A stretch of 64,000 nucleotides of DNA from Nocardioides sp. JS614 (GTDB lineage: Bacteria; Actinomycetota; Actinomycetes; Propionibacteriales; Nocardioidaceae). The stretch spans positions 1,364,001-1,428,000 of the forward strand of contig NC_008699.1 of the NCBI RefSeq assembly GCF_000015265.1, given 5' to 3'. This document shows positions 1-8,379 of the stretch, piece after piece; the first letter of the stretch is position 1, and each line of letters starts with the position of its first letter. A program made the translations under genes and the position numbers. The notes beneath the pieces were generated by a model that saw nothing but the letters and a program-made list of their open reading frames with translations, was not told the origin of the DNA and ran no database searches.

Positions 1-1
1 G

Positions 2-1714
2 TCGCTGCGCGCGTGGCAGTCGGCGGCGATGCGGCAGTACTTCGAGGACCTGCCGCGCGACTTCCTCGCGGTCGCGACGCCGGGGGCCGGCAAGACCACG
101 TTCGCACTGTCGGTCGCGGCCGAGCTGCTCGGCCGCCGGCTGGTCGACCGGGTCACGATCGTCGCGCCGACCGAGCACCTCAAGCTCCAGTGGGCCGAGG
201 CCGCCGCGCGGGCGGGCATCCCGATCGACCCGACGTACGCCGCCGGCAAGGGCAAGACGTCGCGCGACTACGTCGGTATCGCCGTGACCTATGCGGGCGT
301 CGCGGTGAACCCGCTCGCCATGCGGATCCGCACCGAGCGCTTCAAGACCCTGGTGATCCTCGACGAGGTGCACCACGCGGGCGACGCGCTGAGCTGGGGC
401 GAGGGCGTCCGCGAGGCCTTCGAGCCCGCCACCCGCCGGCTCGCGCTGACCGGCACACCGTTCCGCTCCGACGTGAACCCGATCCCGTTCGTCACCTATG
501 CGCCCGGCCCGGACGGGGTCCCGCGCTCGGTGGCGGACTTCACCTACGGCTACGCCCACGCGCTCGCCGACCACGTCGTGCGGCCGGTGCTGTTCCTGGC
601 CTACTCCGGGGAGATGCAGTGGCGCACCCGGGCCGGCGACGAGATCGCCGCCCGGCTCGGGGAGCCGCTGACCAAGGACCTCACCGCCCAGGCACTGCGC
701 ACCGCGCTCGACCCGGGCGGGTCCTGGATCCCGTCCGTGCTGGCGGCGGCCGACAAGCGGCTGTCCGAGGTGCGCCGCCACGTCCCGGACGCGGGCGGGC
801 TGGTCATCGCCACCGACCAGGACTCGGCCCGCGCCTACGCGAAGGTCCTCAAGCAGATCAGCGGCGAGCCCGCGACCGTGGTGCTCTCCGACGAGAAGCT
901 GGCGTCCAAGCGGATCTCGGAGTTCACCGAGAGCGACCGGCGCTGGATGGTCGCGGTCCGGATGGTCTCCGAGGGCGTCGACGTGCCCCGGCTGGCGGTG
1001 GGCGTCTACGCGACGACCACCTCGACGCCGCTGTTCTTCGCCCAGGCCGTCGGGCGCTTCGTCCGGGCCCGGACCCGGGGCGAGACCGCGTCGGTGTTCC
1101 TGCCGTCCGTGCCCAGCCTGCTGGGTTTCGCCTCCGAGCTGGAGGTCGAGCGCGACCACGTGCTCGGCCGCCGGATCACCGACGAGGCCGACATCTTCGC
1201 GGCCGAGAACGACCTGCTCGCGCAGGCGAACGCCGGAGAGGCGGCCTCCGACGAGCTGGACAACAGCTGGGAGGCGCTCGGCTCCGAGGCCCGCTTCGAC
1301 CGGGTGCTGTACGACGGCGGCGAGTTCGGTCACTCCGGCGAGGTGCACGTCGGGTCGGAGGAGGAGATGGACTTCCTCGGCATCCCCGGCCTGCTCGAGC
1401 CGCACCAGGTCCGCGAGCTGCTCCAGACCCGGCAGAGCGAGCGCGCCCGGAAGCAGCGAGCGGCCGCCCCGGAGCACGACCGGACCGGGGACTCGATCGC
1501 CGAGGTGTCGACCCACGAGCACCTCGCGACCCTGCGCCGCGAGCTCAACGGGCTGGTGGCCGCCTGGCACCACCGGACCGGCCAGGCGCACGGGATCACC
1601 CACGCCGCGCTGCGCAAGGAGTGCGGCGGCCCGGCCGCGGCCGTCGCCACCGCCGACCAGCTGCACGCGCGGATCGACCGGCTCCGGGAGTGGGCGGCCC
1701 GCAAGACCTCCTGA
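2..1714 (+). CDS. DEAD/DEAH-box (DEVH) helicase, 5' end missing
   Basis: Superfamily 2 ATP-dependent nucleic-acid helicase or restriction-type translocase. The reading frame is open from base 2, before the first ATG at 29. Residues there read LRAWQ, the usual Q-motif neighbourhood just ahead of Walker A, so the true start lies upstream of the window and at least 570 residues are present. Visible motifs in order: Walker A TPGAGKTT, motif II DEVHH, motif III LTGTPFR, and motif VI QAVGRFVRAR in the second RecA-like lobe. The C-terminal about 180 residues are charged and have no motif I recognise. The stop is followed 17 bases later by the IclR gene. Biological role (repair, RNA or defence) cannot be set from this fragment. 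Confidence 0.9.
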   Translation, partial: SLRAWQSAAMRQYFEDLPRDFLAVATPGAGKTTFALSVAAELLGRRLVDRVTIVAPTEHLKLQWAEAAARAGIPIDPTYAAGKGKTSRDYVGIAVTYAGVAVNPLAMRIRTERFKTLVILDEVHHAGDALSWGEGVREAFEPATRRLALTGTPFRSDVNPIPFVTYAPGPDGVPRSVADFTYGYAHALADHVVRPVLFLAYSGEMQWRTRAGDEIAARLGEPLTKDLTAQALRTALDPGGSWIPSVLAAADKRLSEVRRHVPDAGGLVIATDQDSARAYAKVLKQISGEPATVVLSDEKLASKRISEFTESDRRWMVAVRMVSEGVDVPRLAVGVYATTTSTPLFFAQAVGRFVRARTRGETASVFLPSVPSLLGFASELEVERDHVLGRRITDEADIFAAENDLLAQANAGEAASDELDNSWEALGSEARFDRVLYDGGEFGHSGEVHVGSEEEMDFLGIPGLLEPHQVRELLQTRQSERARKQRAAAPEHDRTGDSIAEVSTHEHLATLRRELNGLVAAWHHRTGQAHGITHAALRKECGGPAAAVATADQLHARIDRLREWAARKTS

Positions 1715-1731
1715 TCCCTACACTCAGGAGC

Positions 1732-2370
1732 GTGCCGGCCGAGACCTCCCAGACGCTGGACCGCGGGCTGCGGGTCCTCGACGTGCTCGCCCGCGCGAGC
1801 GACGGACTGACGGTCACCGAGCTGGCCGCCCGGCTCGAGGTCAACCGGACCGTCGTCTACCGCCTGGTGAGCACGCTCGAGCAGCACGCGCTGGTACGGC
1901 GGGATCCGCGCGGGCGGCTGCACCTGGGACTACGCGTGCTGCACCTGGCCTCGGCGGTGCAGCCGGTGCTGCGCGACCTCGCCGTACCCGTGCTGCGTGA
2001 GCTGGCCGAGTCGGTCGGCTGCACGGCGCACCTCACGGTCGCCGACGGCGAGGAGGCGCTCGCGCTCGCGGTCGTCGAGCCGTCGTGGACCGACTTCCAC
2101 GTGAGCTACCGGATCGGCGCGCGGCATCCGCTGAGCCAGGGTGCGGCCGGGAAGGCGATCCTGCTGGGCCGGCGCTCCGACGGCGGGTCCGTCGCGGTGA
2201 CGACCGGTGAGCTCCAGCCCGGAGCCCGGGGGATCGCTGCGCCCGTGCGGGGCGTCGAGGGTCTCGAGGCGAGCGTCGGCATCATCACGCTGGGCACCGA
2301 CCTCGACGTGGACGCCGTCGGCCCGGTCGTCCGCCGGGCCGCCGAGGAGGTCGCGGCCCGGCTCTCGTGA
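1732..2370 (+). CDS. IclR-family transcriptional regulator with a short effector domain
   Basis: DNA-binding regulator of 212 residues. The N-terminal winged helix-turn-helix (about residues 8-65) has the family pattern LTVTELAARLEVNRTVVYRLVSTL, followed by an IclR effector-binding domain (HLTVADGEEALALAVVEP, then LSQGAAGKAILLG). The GTG at 1732 is chosen because it starts exactly at the conserved N-terminus (SQTLDRGLRVLDVL). IclR proteins are usually about 240-280 residues. Here the segment after GKAILLG goes almost directly to the last strands, so roughly 30-40 residues of the effector domain seem to be missing. The frame itself is intact. No target gene is obvious next to it. Confidence 0.88.
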   Translation: MPAETSQTLDRGLRVLDVLARASDGLTVTELAARLEVNRTVVYRLVSTLEQHALVRRDPRGRLHLGLRVLHLASAVQPVLRDLAVPVLRELAESVGCTAHLTVADGEEALALAVVEPSWTDFHVSYRIGARHPLSQGAAGKAILLGRRSDGGSVAVTTGELQPGARGIAAPVRGVEGLEASVGIITLGTDLDVDAVGPVVRRAAEEVAARLS

Positions 2371-2380
2371 GAGCCGGGCC
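2355..2380. terminator. Hairpin overlapping the IclR stop codon
   Basis: A perfect 12-bp inverted repeat (GGCCCGGCTCTC / GAGAGCCGGGCC) with a 2-base loop. The loop holds the start of the IclR stop codon. It lies between convergent genes (IclR + and the chemoreceptor -), so a bidirectional terminator is likely. There is no T-run. Confidence 0.6.
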
Positions 2381-2419
2381 GTCCCCCCTCGACCTCCCCC
2401 GATCCGGGTCGGCGCTGCG

Positions 2420-4048
2420 TCAGTAGGTGAAGCGGCCGACCAGCGCCTGCATGTCGGCGGCCATCCGGGCCAGGTCCTCGGCGGCCTGGCTGGTGCTGGA
2501 GGCCGCGGCGGTGTTCTCGGTCGCGGCCCGGGCGACACCGGTGATGGTCTGCGCGATGTCGGCCGAGCCGGTGGCGGCCTCGGCGACGTTGCGCGACATC
2601 TCGTTGGTGGTCGCGGTCTGCTCCTCGACCGCCGAGGCGATCGTGGTCTGGGTGTCGCTGATCTGGGCGATGATCCCGGAGATCTCGCCGATGGCGACGA
2701 CGGCCTCGCCGGTGTCGGCCTGGATGGCCTCGATCCGGCGGCTGATGTCCTCGGTGGCGCGGGCGGTCTCCTGGGCCAGCTCCTTGACCTCGTTGGCGAC
2801 CACGGCGAAGCCCTTGCCGGCCTCGCCGGCGCGGGCGGCCTCGATGGTGGCGTTGAGCGCCAGCAGGTTGGTCTGCTCGGCGATCGAGTTGATCACCTTG
2901 ATCACGTTGCCGACCTCGGAGGAGGACTCGCCGAGCTTCGTGACGGTCGCCGTGGTGGCTTCGGCGGCCTCGACGGCGCGACCGGCGACCGCGGCGGCAT
3001 CGGTGGCGTTGTGGGCGATCTCGCGGATCGATGCCGACATCTGCTCGGTGCCGGCGGCGACGGTCTGCACGTTGTGGGACACCTGGTCGGCGGCGGCCGC
3101 GACCAGGCCGGTCTGGCTCGCGGCGTCGGCGGCGGTGCCGGACATCTGCGTCGAGACCGTGCTGAGCCGCTCGGAGGCCGCGCTGAGGTCGTCGGCGTTC
3201 GAGCTCATCTGACGCAGCGACCCGGAGATCGAGTCGAGCGCCTCGTCGAGGGCGGTGGACATCTGCCCGACCTCGTCGCGCCGGTCCAGGCCGGCACGCA
3301 CGTCCAGGTGGCCCTCGGCCACGCGGCGCAGCTGGGTGACCATGTGTCGCATCGGCCGCACCACCGAGCGAGTGACGATCAGCAGCATCGCGACGGCCAC
3401 CGCGATGGCCAGGCCGAGCGCGATCAGGACCAGCCGCTTGCCGGCCGCCAGATCCGCGTCCTGCTGGTTCTGCAGCTTCTCCACCCGGGCGTCGATGAGC
3501 TTGTGGAAGCGGTCGTAGGCGTCGTACGTCGCGGACCAGGACTCCCCGGCGGGCCCGCCGTTGATGCTGTCCATCACCGCGGGCAGCGCGTCGAGGCCCT
3601 GGCTCTTCAGCTGGGCGCGCAGCTTGACGTCCTCCGCGAAGAACTGGTCGAAGTTGGCCTTCGCCTCGGCGATGATCGCGCTCTCCTCGGGTGTGAGCAT
3701 CGAGGTGTCCATGGTGGCGAAGAGGTCGTCGATGCCCGCCTGCGACTCGGTGAAGCCCTGCACGTTGTAGGCGTCGTCGGCCAGGCCCTTCTCGACACCC
3801 ATCGCGGCGGCGTCGGCGATGTAGAGGCCCTGCCAGCCGGTGATGTCGTTGATGGCGATGAGGAGCTGGTCGCCGATCTGCTGCCCCTGTTGGGCCGCCG
3901 TGACCTGGTCCTCGACCACGCCGGCGTCGTGCTGCGTCTTCAGGTCCAGGGCGAACGCGCCCAGCCATACGACGCCGCACAGGGCGAACACCGCGCCCAG
4001 GCGCACTCCGATCTGCAGGTTGTCGGCCTTGCGCAGGAACTTCAACAC
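2420..4048 (-). CDS. Methyl-accepting chemotaxis protein
   Basis: Membrane chemoreceptor that signals to the CheA kinase. From the chosen start it has TM1 at about residues 14-37 and a periplasmic four-helix-bundle-like sensor of about 165 residues. TM2 follows at about 204-226, then a HAMP domain and a signalling domain with the canonical hairpin tip EQTNLLALNATIEAARAGE and GKGFAVVANEVKELA (about 389-424). Start: an AGGAGA motif sits at 4052-4057 on the minus strand. It fits GTG at 4048 or TTG at 4045 better than the in-frame GTG at 4066 or ATG at 4060, which have no Shine-Dalgarno. No che genes are nearby. It lies 78 bases downstream of, and co-directional with, the Lrp gene. Confidence 0.93.
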   Translation of the reverse strand: MLKFLRKADNLQIGVRLGAVFALCGVVWLGAFALDLKTQHDAGVVEDQVTAAQQGQQIGDQLLIAINDITGWQGLYIADAAAMGVEKGLADDAYNVQGFTESQAGIDDLFATMDTSMLTPEESAIIAEAKANFDQFFAEDVKLRAQLKSQGLDALPAVMDSINGGPAGESWSATYDAYDRFHKLIDARVEKLQNQQDADLAAGKRLVLIALGLAIAVAVAMLLIVTRSVVRPMRHMVTQLRRVAEGHLDVRAGLDRRDEVGQMSTALDEALDSISGSLRQMSSNADDLSAASERLSTVSTQMSGTAADAASQTGLVAAAADQVSHNVQTVAAGTEQMSASIREIAHNATDAAAVAGRAVEAAEATTATVTKLGESSSEVGNVIKVINSIAEQTNLLALNATIEAARAGEAGKGFAVVANEVKELAQETARATEDISRRIEAIQADTGEAVVAIGEISGIIAQISDTQTTIASAVEEQTATTNEMSRNVAEAATGSADIAQTITGVARAATENTAAASSTSQAAEDLARMAADMQALVGRFTY

Positions 4049-4126
4049 GACTCTCCTCATCCGCACGTGGGGGAGGCAGCAAGGGATCGCCCGCTGCCGT
4101 TGCCCAGAGATCGGCGAGAAGCCCGC

Positions 4127-4594
4127 TCAGCTGAGGGTTCGCGCGAGGGGAAGCATCCGGTAGGGGACCTGCGTGGCCAGGGCGATCACGGTCGAGGACC
4201 GCACGATCGTCGGCGCCTCGAGCACCCGGTCGATCACCCGCTGCAGGTCGGAGTTCGACCGGGCGACGACGCGGGCCCACAGGTCGCCGGCACCGGTGAT
4301 CGTGTGCACCTCGAGCACCTCGGGGATCGAGGCGAGGTGGGCACCGACCGTGTCGTGGCCGCCCTGGCGGGCGCCCTGCCGGATCTCCAGGGTCAGGAAG
4401 GCCGTCACCGGGTAGCCCAGCGCGGCGGGCGAGAGATCGGGGCCCCAGCCGGTGATCACGCCGGTGGCGGTGAGCTTGTCCAGACGCGCCTGGACGGTGC
4501 CACGGGCCACCCCGAGGCGCCGCGAGGCCTCGAGGACGCCGAGACGCGGACGCTCGGCGAACAGCTCGATCAACCTGCCGTCGAGGTCGTCCAT
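4127..4594 (-). CDS. Lrp/AsnC-family transcriptional regulator
   Basis: 155-residue feast/famine regulator. An N-terminal helix-turn-helix (DDLDGRLIELFAERPRLGVLE, then RGTVQARLDKL, residues 2-50) is followed by a RAM ligand-binding domain (VLEVHTITGAGDLWARVVARS). The ATG at 4594 has GGAGGC six bases upstream. It is transcribed divergently from hpd across an 82-base gap. This is the usual arrangement for an Lrp-type activator or repressor of 4-hydroxyphenylpyruvate/tyrosine degradation, so hpd is its most likely target (inference). Effector is probably an aromatic amino acid or derived keto-acid; this cannot be read from sequence. Confidence 0.92.
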   Translation of the reverse strand: MDDLDGRLIELFAERPRLGVLEASRRLGVARGTVQARLDKLTATGVITGWGPDLSPAALGYPVTAFLTLEIRQGARQGGHDTVGAHLASIPEVLEVHTITGAGDLWARVVARSNSDLQRVIDRVLEAPTIVRSSTVIALATQVPYRMLPLARTLS

Positions 4595-4676
4595 CCTGAT
4601 GCCTCCGACTGTACAAATTGCCCAGTGTGTCGGGTTAGTGTTGCACATCCTGTGTGACCCTGACCACGCTGCGGGC
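4595..4676. promoter_or_regulatory. Divergent Lrp-hpd control region
   Basis: 82-base spacer between the divergent Lrp and hpd starts, clearly more AT-rich than its surroundings (for example TGTACAAATTG at 4610-4620 and TTAGTGTTGCACA around 4635-4647). It must hold both promoters and probably the Lrp site. No single convincing -35/-10 pair or perfect palindrome could be fixed by eye. Confidence 0.5.
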
Positions 4677-5870
4677 ATGACACTGACACCGGACGAGCTC
4701 AAGGCCGACCTGACCCTCGACCAGCTCAAGGAGCTGGTCGGCCTCGTGGAGTACGACGCCGCCAACGACCCCTTCCCGGTGATCGCCCAGGACGCCGTCT
4801 GCTTCGTGGTCGGCAACGCCACCCAGACCGCGTCCTTCTACCAGCTCGCGCTCGGGATGGAGCTCGAGGCCTACCGTGGCCCGGAGAACGGGTGTCGCGA
4901 GTCCAAGTCCTACGTGCTGCGCTCGGGCAGCGCCCGGTTCGTCTTCACCGGCGGGGTCACCCCGGACAGCCCGGTGCTCGACCACCACCGCAGGCACGGC
5001 GACGGGGTCGTCGACCTGGCGATGGAGGTGCCCGACGTCGACCGGTGCATCGAGCACGCCCGGGCGATGGGCGCCACGATCCTGGTGGAGCCCCACGACG
5101 AGACCGACGAGCACGGCACGGCCCGGCTCGCCGCGATCGCGACGTACGGCGAGACCCGCCACACCCTGGTCGACCGCTCGCGCTACTCCGGCCCCTACCT
5201 GCCCGGCTACGCGCCGGCCACGACCACGGTGACCCGCCGCGAGGGCCGGCCCAAGCGCCTGTTCCAGGCGATCGACCACTGCGTCGGGAACGTCGAGCTC
5301 GGCCGCATGGACGAGTGGGTGACGTTCTACAACAGGGTGCTCGGCTTCACGAACATGGCCGAGTTCATCGGCGACGACATCGCGACCGACTACTCCGCGC
5401 TGATGTCCAAGGTCGTCGCGAGCGGCAACCACCGGGTGAAGTTCCCGCTCAACGAGCCCGCCGTGGCGAAGAAGAAGTCCCAGATCGACGAGTACCTCGA
5501 GTTCTACGACGGTGCCGGCTGCCAGCACATCGCGCTGGCGACCAACGACATCCTGCGCAGCGTCGACGTCCTGCGCGAGAACGGCATCCAGTTCCTCGAC
5601 ACCCCGGACTCCTACTACGACGACCCCGAGCTGCGCGCCCGGATCGGCGAGGTGCGGGTGCCGATCGAGGAGCTGAAGAAGCGCAAGATCCTCGTCGACC
5701 GCGACGAGGACGGCTACCTGCTGCAGATCTTCACCAAGCCGATGGGGGACCGGCCGACGGTCTTCTACGAGTTCATCGAACGGCACGGCTCGCTCGGCTT
5801 CGGCAAGGGCAACTTCAAGGCGCTGTTCGAGGCGATCGAGCGCGAGCAGGAGCTCCGCGGCAACCTCTGA
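4677..5870 (+). CDS. hpd: 4-hydroxyphenylpyruvate dioxygenase
   Basis: Fe(II) enzyme converting 4-hydroxyphenylpyruvate to homogentisate in tyrosine catabolism. The 397-residue length is normal. Two vicinal-oxygen-chelate halves are visible. The C-terminal half carries the metal triad His201 (AIDHCVGNV), His284 (CQHIALAT) and Glu365 (FYEFIER), and the family-typical end GFGKGNFKALFEAIEREQ. The ATG at 4677 starts just ahead of conserved N-terminal sequence. Homogentisate 1,2-dioxygenase is not in the window, so the rest of the pathway must be elsewhere. Divergent Lrp gene is the likely regulator. The gene is followed by a strong hairpin. Confidence 0.97.
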   Translation: MTLTPDELKADLTLDQLKELVGLVEYDAANDPFPVIAQDAVCFVVGNATQTASFYQLALGMELEAYRGPENGCRESKSYVLRSGSARFVFTGGVTPDSPVLDHHRRHGDGVVDLAMEVPDVDRCIEHARAMGATILVEPHDETDEHGTARLAAIATYGETRHTLVDRSRYSGPYLPGYAPATTTVTRREGRPKRLFQAIDHCVGNVELGRMDEWVTFYNRVLGFTNMAEFIGDDIATDYSALMSKVVASGNHRVKFPLNEPAVAKKKSQIDEYLEFYDGAGCQHIALATNDILRSVDVLRENGIQFLDTPDSYYDDPELRARIGEVRVPIEELKKRKILVDRDEDGYLLQIFTKPMGDRPTVFYEFIERHGSLGFGKGNFKALFEAIEREQELRGNL

Positions 5871-5875
5871 GGCTC

Positions 5876-5925
5876 GGGTCGTGTGCCTGACGACGCGCCA
5901 TGGCGCGTGCTGAGGCACACGACCC
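5876..5925. terminator. 50-base near-perfect hairpin between convergent hpd and MFS genes
   Basis: Outer arms GGGTCGTGTGCCT (5876-5888) and AGGCACACGACCC (5913-5925) are perfect 13-bp complements. Within the spacer, ACGCGCCATGGCGCGT is itself palindromic, so nearly the whole 50 bases can fold. It starts 5 bases after the hpd stop. Probably a bidirectional terminator; the length is unusual for one. Confidence 0.65.
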
Positions 5926-5965
5926 CGCGGGTGCGCCTAGGCTGGGCGACGAGCGTTCCCCCGGG

Positions 5966-6034
5966 AGGGAGACGCCCACGGTCTCCCTTCTGGGAGGGAG
6001 CAACGCCCCGGCCGCCACGGCAGCCGGGGCGTTG
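5966..6034 (-). terminator. Two tandem hairpins after the MFS gene
   Basis: Hairpin 1: AGGGAGAC (5966-5973) pairs with GTCTCCCT (5981-5988). Hairpin 2: CAACGCCCCGGC (6001-6012) pairs with GCCGGGGCGTTG (6023-6034), a perfect 12-bp stem with a 10-base loop lying 4 bases beyond the minus-strand MFS stop. Hairpin 2 is the best terminator candidate for the MFS transcript. Confidence 0.6.
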
Positions 6035-6038
6035 ATCG

Positions 6039-7259
6039 TCAGGCCAGGTCGCCGAGCAGCTCCGCCTCGGCCTCGGCGGCGGAGTGGGACGCGGGCGTGC
6101 CGACCAGGGCCCGCCGGATCGTGGTGCTGCCGGCGGCGATGACCACGACCCCGACGGTGACGGCCGCGGCGCCGAACCAGAACGGCGCGGCCGCTCCGTG
6201 GCGCTCGAAGAGCTTCATCGCGACGTACGGACCGATCGCACCGCCGGTGAACCGGACGAAGGAGTACGCCGCCGAGGCGACCGCCCGCTCGACCGGGGCC
6301 GCGCCCATGACCGCTTCGGTCACCAGCGTGTTGTTGATGCCGAGGAGCCCGCCGATCACCACGATGCCGACGGTGATCGTGGTCTCGTTCCCGGAGTTCA
6401 CCGCCAGCACCGCGAGCACCGCCGCGAACAGGGCCAGCACCGCGGTCAGCGTGGGCAGCGTGCCGAAGCGCCGCTGCAGCCACGGCGCGAGGACCACGGA
6501 GGTGAACGCCAGCAGCACACCCCAGCCGAAGAACGTCCAGCCGATCTCCATGATCCCGTAGCTCGGCAGTGCGAACGGTCCGGCGGCCATCAGCGTGAAG
6601 AACCCCAGGTTGTAGCAGACCGCGACCAGCGCGAGCAGCAGCAGTGCCGGGTGGCGCAGGGCCCGGAACGGGTCGGCGAGCGACGTACGCCGACCCTGAG
6701 GCGGCGTGGCCGGGAGCATCAGCGCGGTCGCGACCGCCGCGATCGTCATCAGCGTGGACACGCCGTAGAAGGGCGCGCGCCAGGACTGCTCGCCGAGCAG
6801 GCCGCCGACCAGCGGGCCGGAGGCGATGCCCAGGCCGAGGGCGGCCTCGAACAGGATGACGGCCTGCGCGACCGAGCCCTTCGACGACTGCACGATCGTC
6901 GCCAGCGCGGTCGCGACGAAGAGCGCGTTGCCGAGACCCCACCCGGCCCGGAAGCCGATCACGGCGCCGACGGAGCCCGACGAGCCGGCCAGTGCGGCGA
7001 ACACGACGATGAGCACCAGCCCCGAGAGCAGGGTCCGCTTCGCGCCGATCCGGCTCGAGACCACGCCCGTCACGAGCATCGCGACGCCCATCACCGCCAT
7101 GTAGCTGCTGAACAGCAGCGACACCTGGCTGCCGGTCGCGCCGAGGTCGGCCGCGATCTCCTTGAGGATCGGGTCGACCAGCCCGATGCCCATGAAGCCG
7201 ATGACGCAGGCGAAGGCGACGGCCCAGACGGCGCGGGGCTGCTTGAGGAACGAGCTCAC
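6039..7259 (-). CDS. MFS drug/metabolite exporter (DHA1-like)
   Basis: 406-residue major facilitator with about 12 hydrophobic segments. The N-terminal half has WAVAFACVIGFMGIGLVDPILKEI and the motif-A region SSRIGAKRTLL. A GPLVGGLLG motif lies near TM5, typical of the drug-antiporter (C motif) class. GTG at 7259 overlaps the MarR stop by 4 bases (GTGA), so MarR and exporter are one transcript. That pairing suggests an efflux pump induced when a toxic ligand releases MarR. The C-terminus is a short charged tail. Substrate unknown. Confidence 0.9.
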   Translation of the reverse strand: MSSFLKQPRAVWAVAFACVIGFMGIGLVDPILKEIAADLGATGSQVSLLFSSYMAVMGVAMLVTGVVSSRIGAKRTLLSGLVLIVVFAALAGSSGSVGAVIGFRAGWGLGNALFVATALATIVQSSKGSVAQAVILFEAALGLGIASGPLVGGLLGEQSWRAPFYGVSTLMTIAAVATALMLPATPPQGRRTSLADPFRALRHPALLLLALVAVCYNLGFFTLMAAGPFALPSYGIMEIGWTFFGWGVLLAFTSVVLAPWLQRRFGTLPTLTAVLALFAAVLAVLAVNSGNETTITVGIVVIGGLLGINNTLVTEAVMGAAPVERAVASAAYSFVRFTGGAIGPYVAMKLFERHGAAAPFWFGAAAVTVGVVVIAAGSTTIRRALVGTPASHSAAEAEAELLGDLA

Positions 7260-7729
7260 GAGGGGTTTCCCTTCTCGAGGACACCGCGCAGCACGGCGAC
7301 CGCCGTGGCCAGGTCCTCGGTGGTCAGAGCGGGGTGGTCGGCGACGAGCGCGGCGATGCGTTCGCCGTGGCGACGGCGTACGACGGCGAGCTCGGCGCGA
7401 CCTGCGTCGGTGAGCGCCACGACGGTGCCACGCGCGTCCTCGGGGTTCGGCGCCTTGGTGACCCACCCGCGCTCGACGAGCTGGGTGACCAGGGCCGACA
7501 TGGTCGGCTGCGAGCAGCGGTCGGCCGCGGCCAGGTGGGTGACGCCGAGCGGTCCGTGCTCGTCGAGCAACGAGATCACCCGGGTGCCGGCGGGGAGCTC
7601 GAGCTCCCGGCGTACGGCGCGGACGAGGCGGGCGGCATGCACGACCAGGTCGCTGGCGAGGTCGCGGGTCAGGTCGCTCCCGTGCGCGGAGCCGTCGGCG
7701 TCGGCGTCGGTCTGATCGGCGGGTGGCAC
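7256..7729 (-). CDS. MarR-family transcriptional regulator
   Basis: 157-residue winged-helix regulator. HTH core LGVTHLAAADRCSQPTMSALVTQLVERGWV and wing EDARGTVVALTDAGRAEL are typical of MarR. GTG at 7729 gives a protein of normal MarR length. A TACTGT hexamer ending 8 bases before that GTG could drive a leaderless transcript. First gene of a two-gene operon with the MFS exporter. The perfect palindrome at 7741-7761 overlaps this -10 candidate, so autorepression is likely (inference). Confidence 0.92.
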   Translation of the reverse strand: MPPADQTDADADGSAHGSDLTRDLASDLVVHAARLVRAVRRELELPAGTRVISLLDEHGPLGVTHLAAADRCSQPTMSALVTQLVERGWVTKAPNPEDARGTVVALTDAGRAELAVVRRRHGERIAALVADHPALTTEDLATAVAVLRGVLEKGNPS

Positions 7730-7740
7730 GTCCAGCGACA

Positions 7741-7761
7741 GTACATAGGAATCCTATGTAC
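7741..7761. promoter_or_regulatory. Perfect palindrome, candidate MarR operator
   Basis: Arms GTACATAGGA and TCCTATGTAC are perfectly complementary around one central base. The palindrome is AT-rich in a GC-rich setting and lies between the MarR start (7729, -) and the DUF1697 start (7790, +). It overlaps the putative MarR -10. Size and symmetry fit MarR dimer sites. Confidence 0.75.
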
Positions 7762-7763
7762 TT

Positions 7764-7776
7764 CCACGTGACGTGG
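7764..7776. promoter_or_regulatory. Second small palindrome in the MarR-DUF1697 gap
   Basis: CCACGT-G-ACGTGG is a perfect 6-bp inverted repeat, two bases after the larger palindrome and 13 bases before the DUF1697 ATG. It could be a second operator or chance; sequence alone cannot decide. Confidence 0.35.
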
Positions 7777-7789
7777 ACCACCCGGCATC

Positions 7790-8326
7790 ATGCGGTGGGT
7801 GGCCACCTACATCGGCTTCCTGCGCGCGATCAACCTCGGGGCGAAGCGGAAGTTCCCCCAGGACGCGATCCGGGCGGCGGTCGAGGCGGCCGGGGGGACC
7901 GACGTCGAGACCTACCTCAACACCGGCAACGTCCGCTTCGACACCCGGCTGCGCTCGCGTGCCCGGATCGAGCGGACGCTGGAGGACGCGTTCGAGGCCG
8001 ACCGCGGGTTCGCGGTGCCGACGATCGTGTTCACGCCGACGCAGCTGCGCGAGATCGCGGACCGGGCGGCGAGCTTCGGGCACGGGGGCCGGCACTACGT
8101 CTCGCTGCTGAAGGAGTCGCCCTCCGCAGCGGCCGTCGCGGAGGTCGAGGCGCTGGCGAGTGCCGAGGAGGTCGCGCGCGTCTCCGGACGCGCCGTGCAC
8201 CTCCTGCTGGGCGCGAACTACCACCAGGCGCGGCTCACCAACGCGGTGATCGAGCGGCACCTCGGCGTCGCCACGAATCGAAACCTGACGGTCATCGAGG
8301 CGTTGGCCGACAAATGGGCTCGCTGA
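7790..8326 (+). CDS. DUF1697 family protein
   Basis: 178 residues. The whole protein matches the DUF1697 pattern: TYIGFLRAINLGAKRK near the N-terminus, TYLNTGNVRF at residues 40-50, and a C-terminal TNAVIERHLGVATNRNLTVIEAL. The fold is known from structures but no reaction is established. It is divergent from the MarR-exporter operon and shares its AT-rich palindromic control region, so it may respond to the same signal. ATG at 7790; an upstream in-frame alternative is not needed. Confidence 0.9.
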   Translation: MRWVATYIGFLRAINLGAKRKFPQDAIRAAVEAAGGTDVETYLNTGNVRFDTRLRSRARIERTLEDAFEADRGFAVPTIVFTPTQLREIADRAASFGHGGRHYVSLLKESPSAAAVAEVEALASAEEVARVSGRAVHLLLGANYHQARLTNAVIERHLGVATNRNLTVIEALADKWAR

Positions 8327-8338
8327 TGCCCCGGGAGT

Positions 8339-8362
8339 GATAGGACATTTCTTGTTCCTATC
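8339..8362. promoter_or_regulatory. Inverted repeat upstream of the 5'-nucleotidase
   Basis: GATAGGA (8339-8345) and TCCTATC (8356-8362) flank a 10-base AT-rich spacer. The repeat ends 6 bases before the AGGAGG ribosome-binding site at 8368-8373. It resembles the central half of the MarR palindrome (ATAGGA / TCCTAT). It may be an operator or an mRNA hairpin. Confidence 0.4.
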
Positions 8363-8379
8363 GATTCCAGGAGGAAGTT

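Noticed and set aside
4067..4126. Possible structured leader or riboswitch before the chemoreceptor
   Set aside because: I looked for a cyclic-di-GMP or ydaO-type core in the 60-base gap but could not match the conserved bases.
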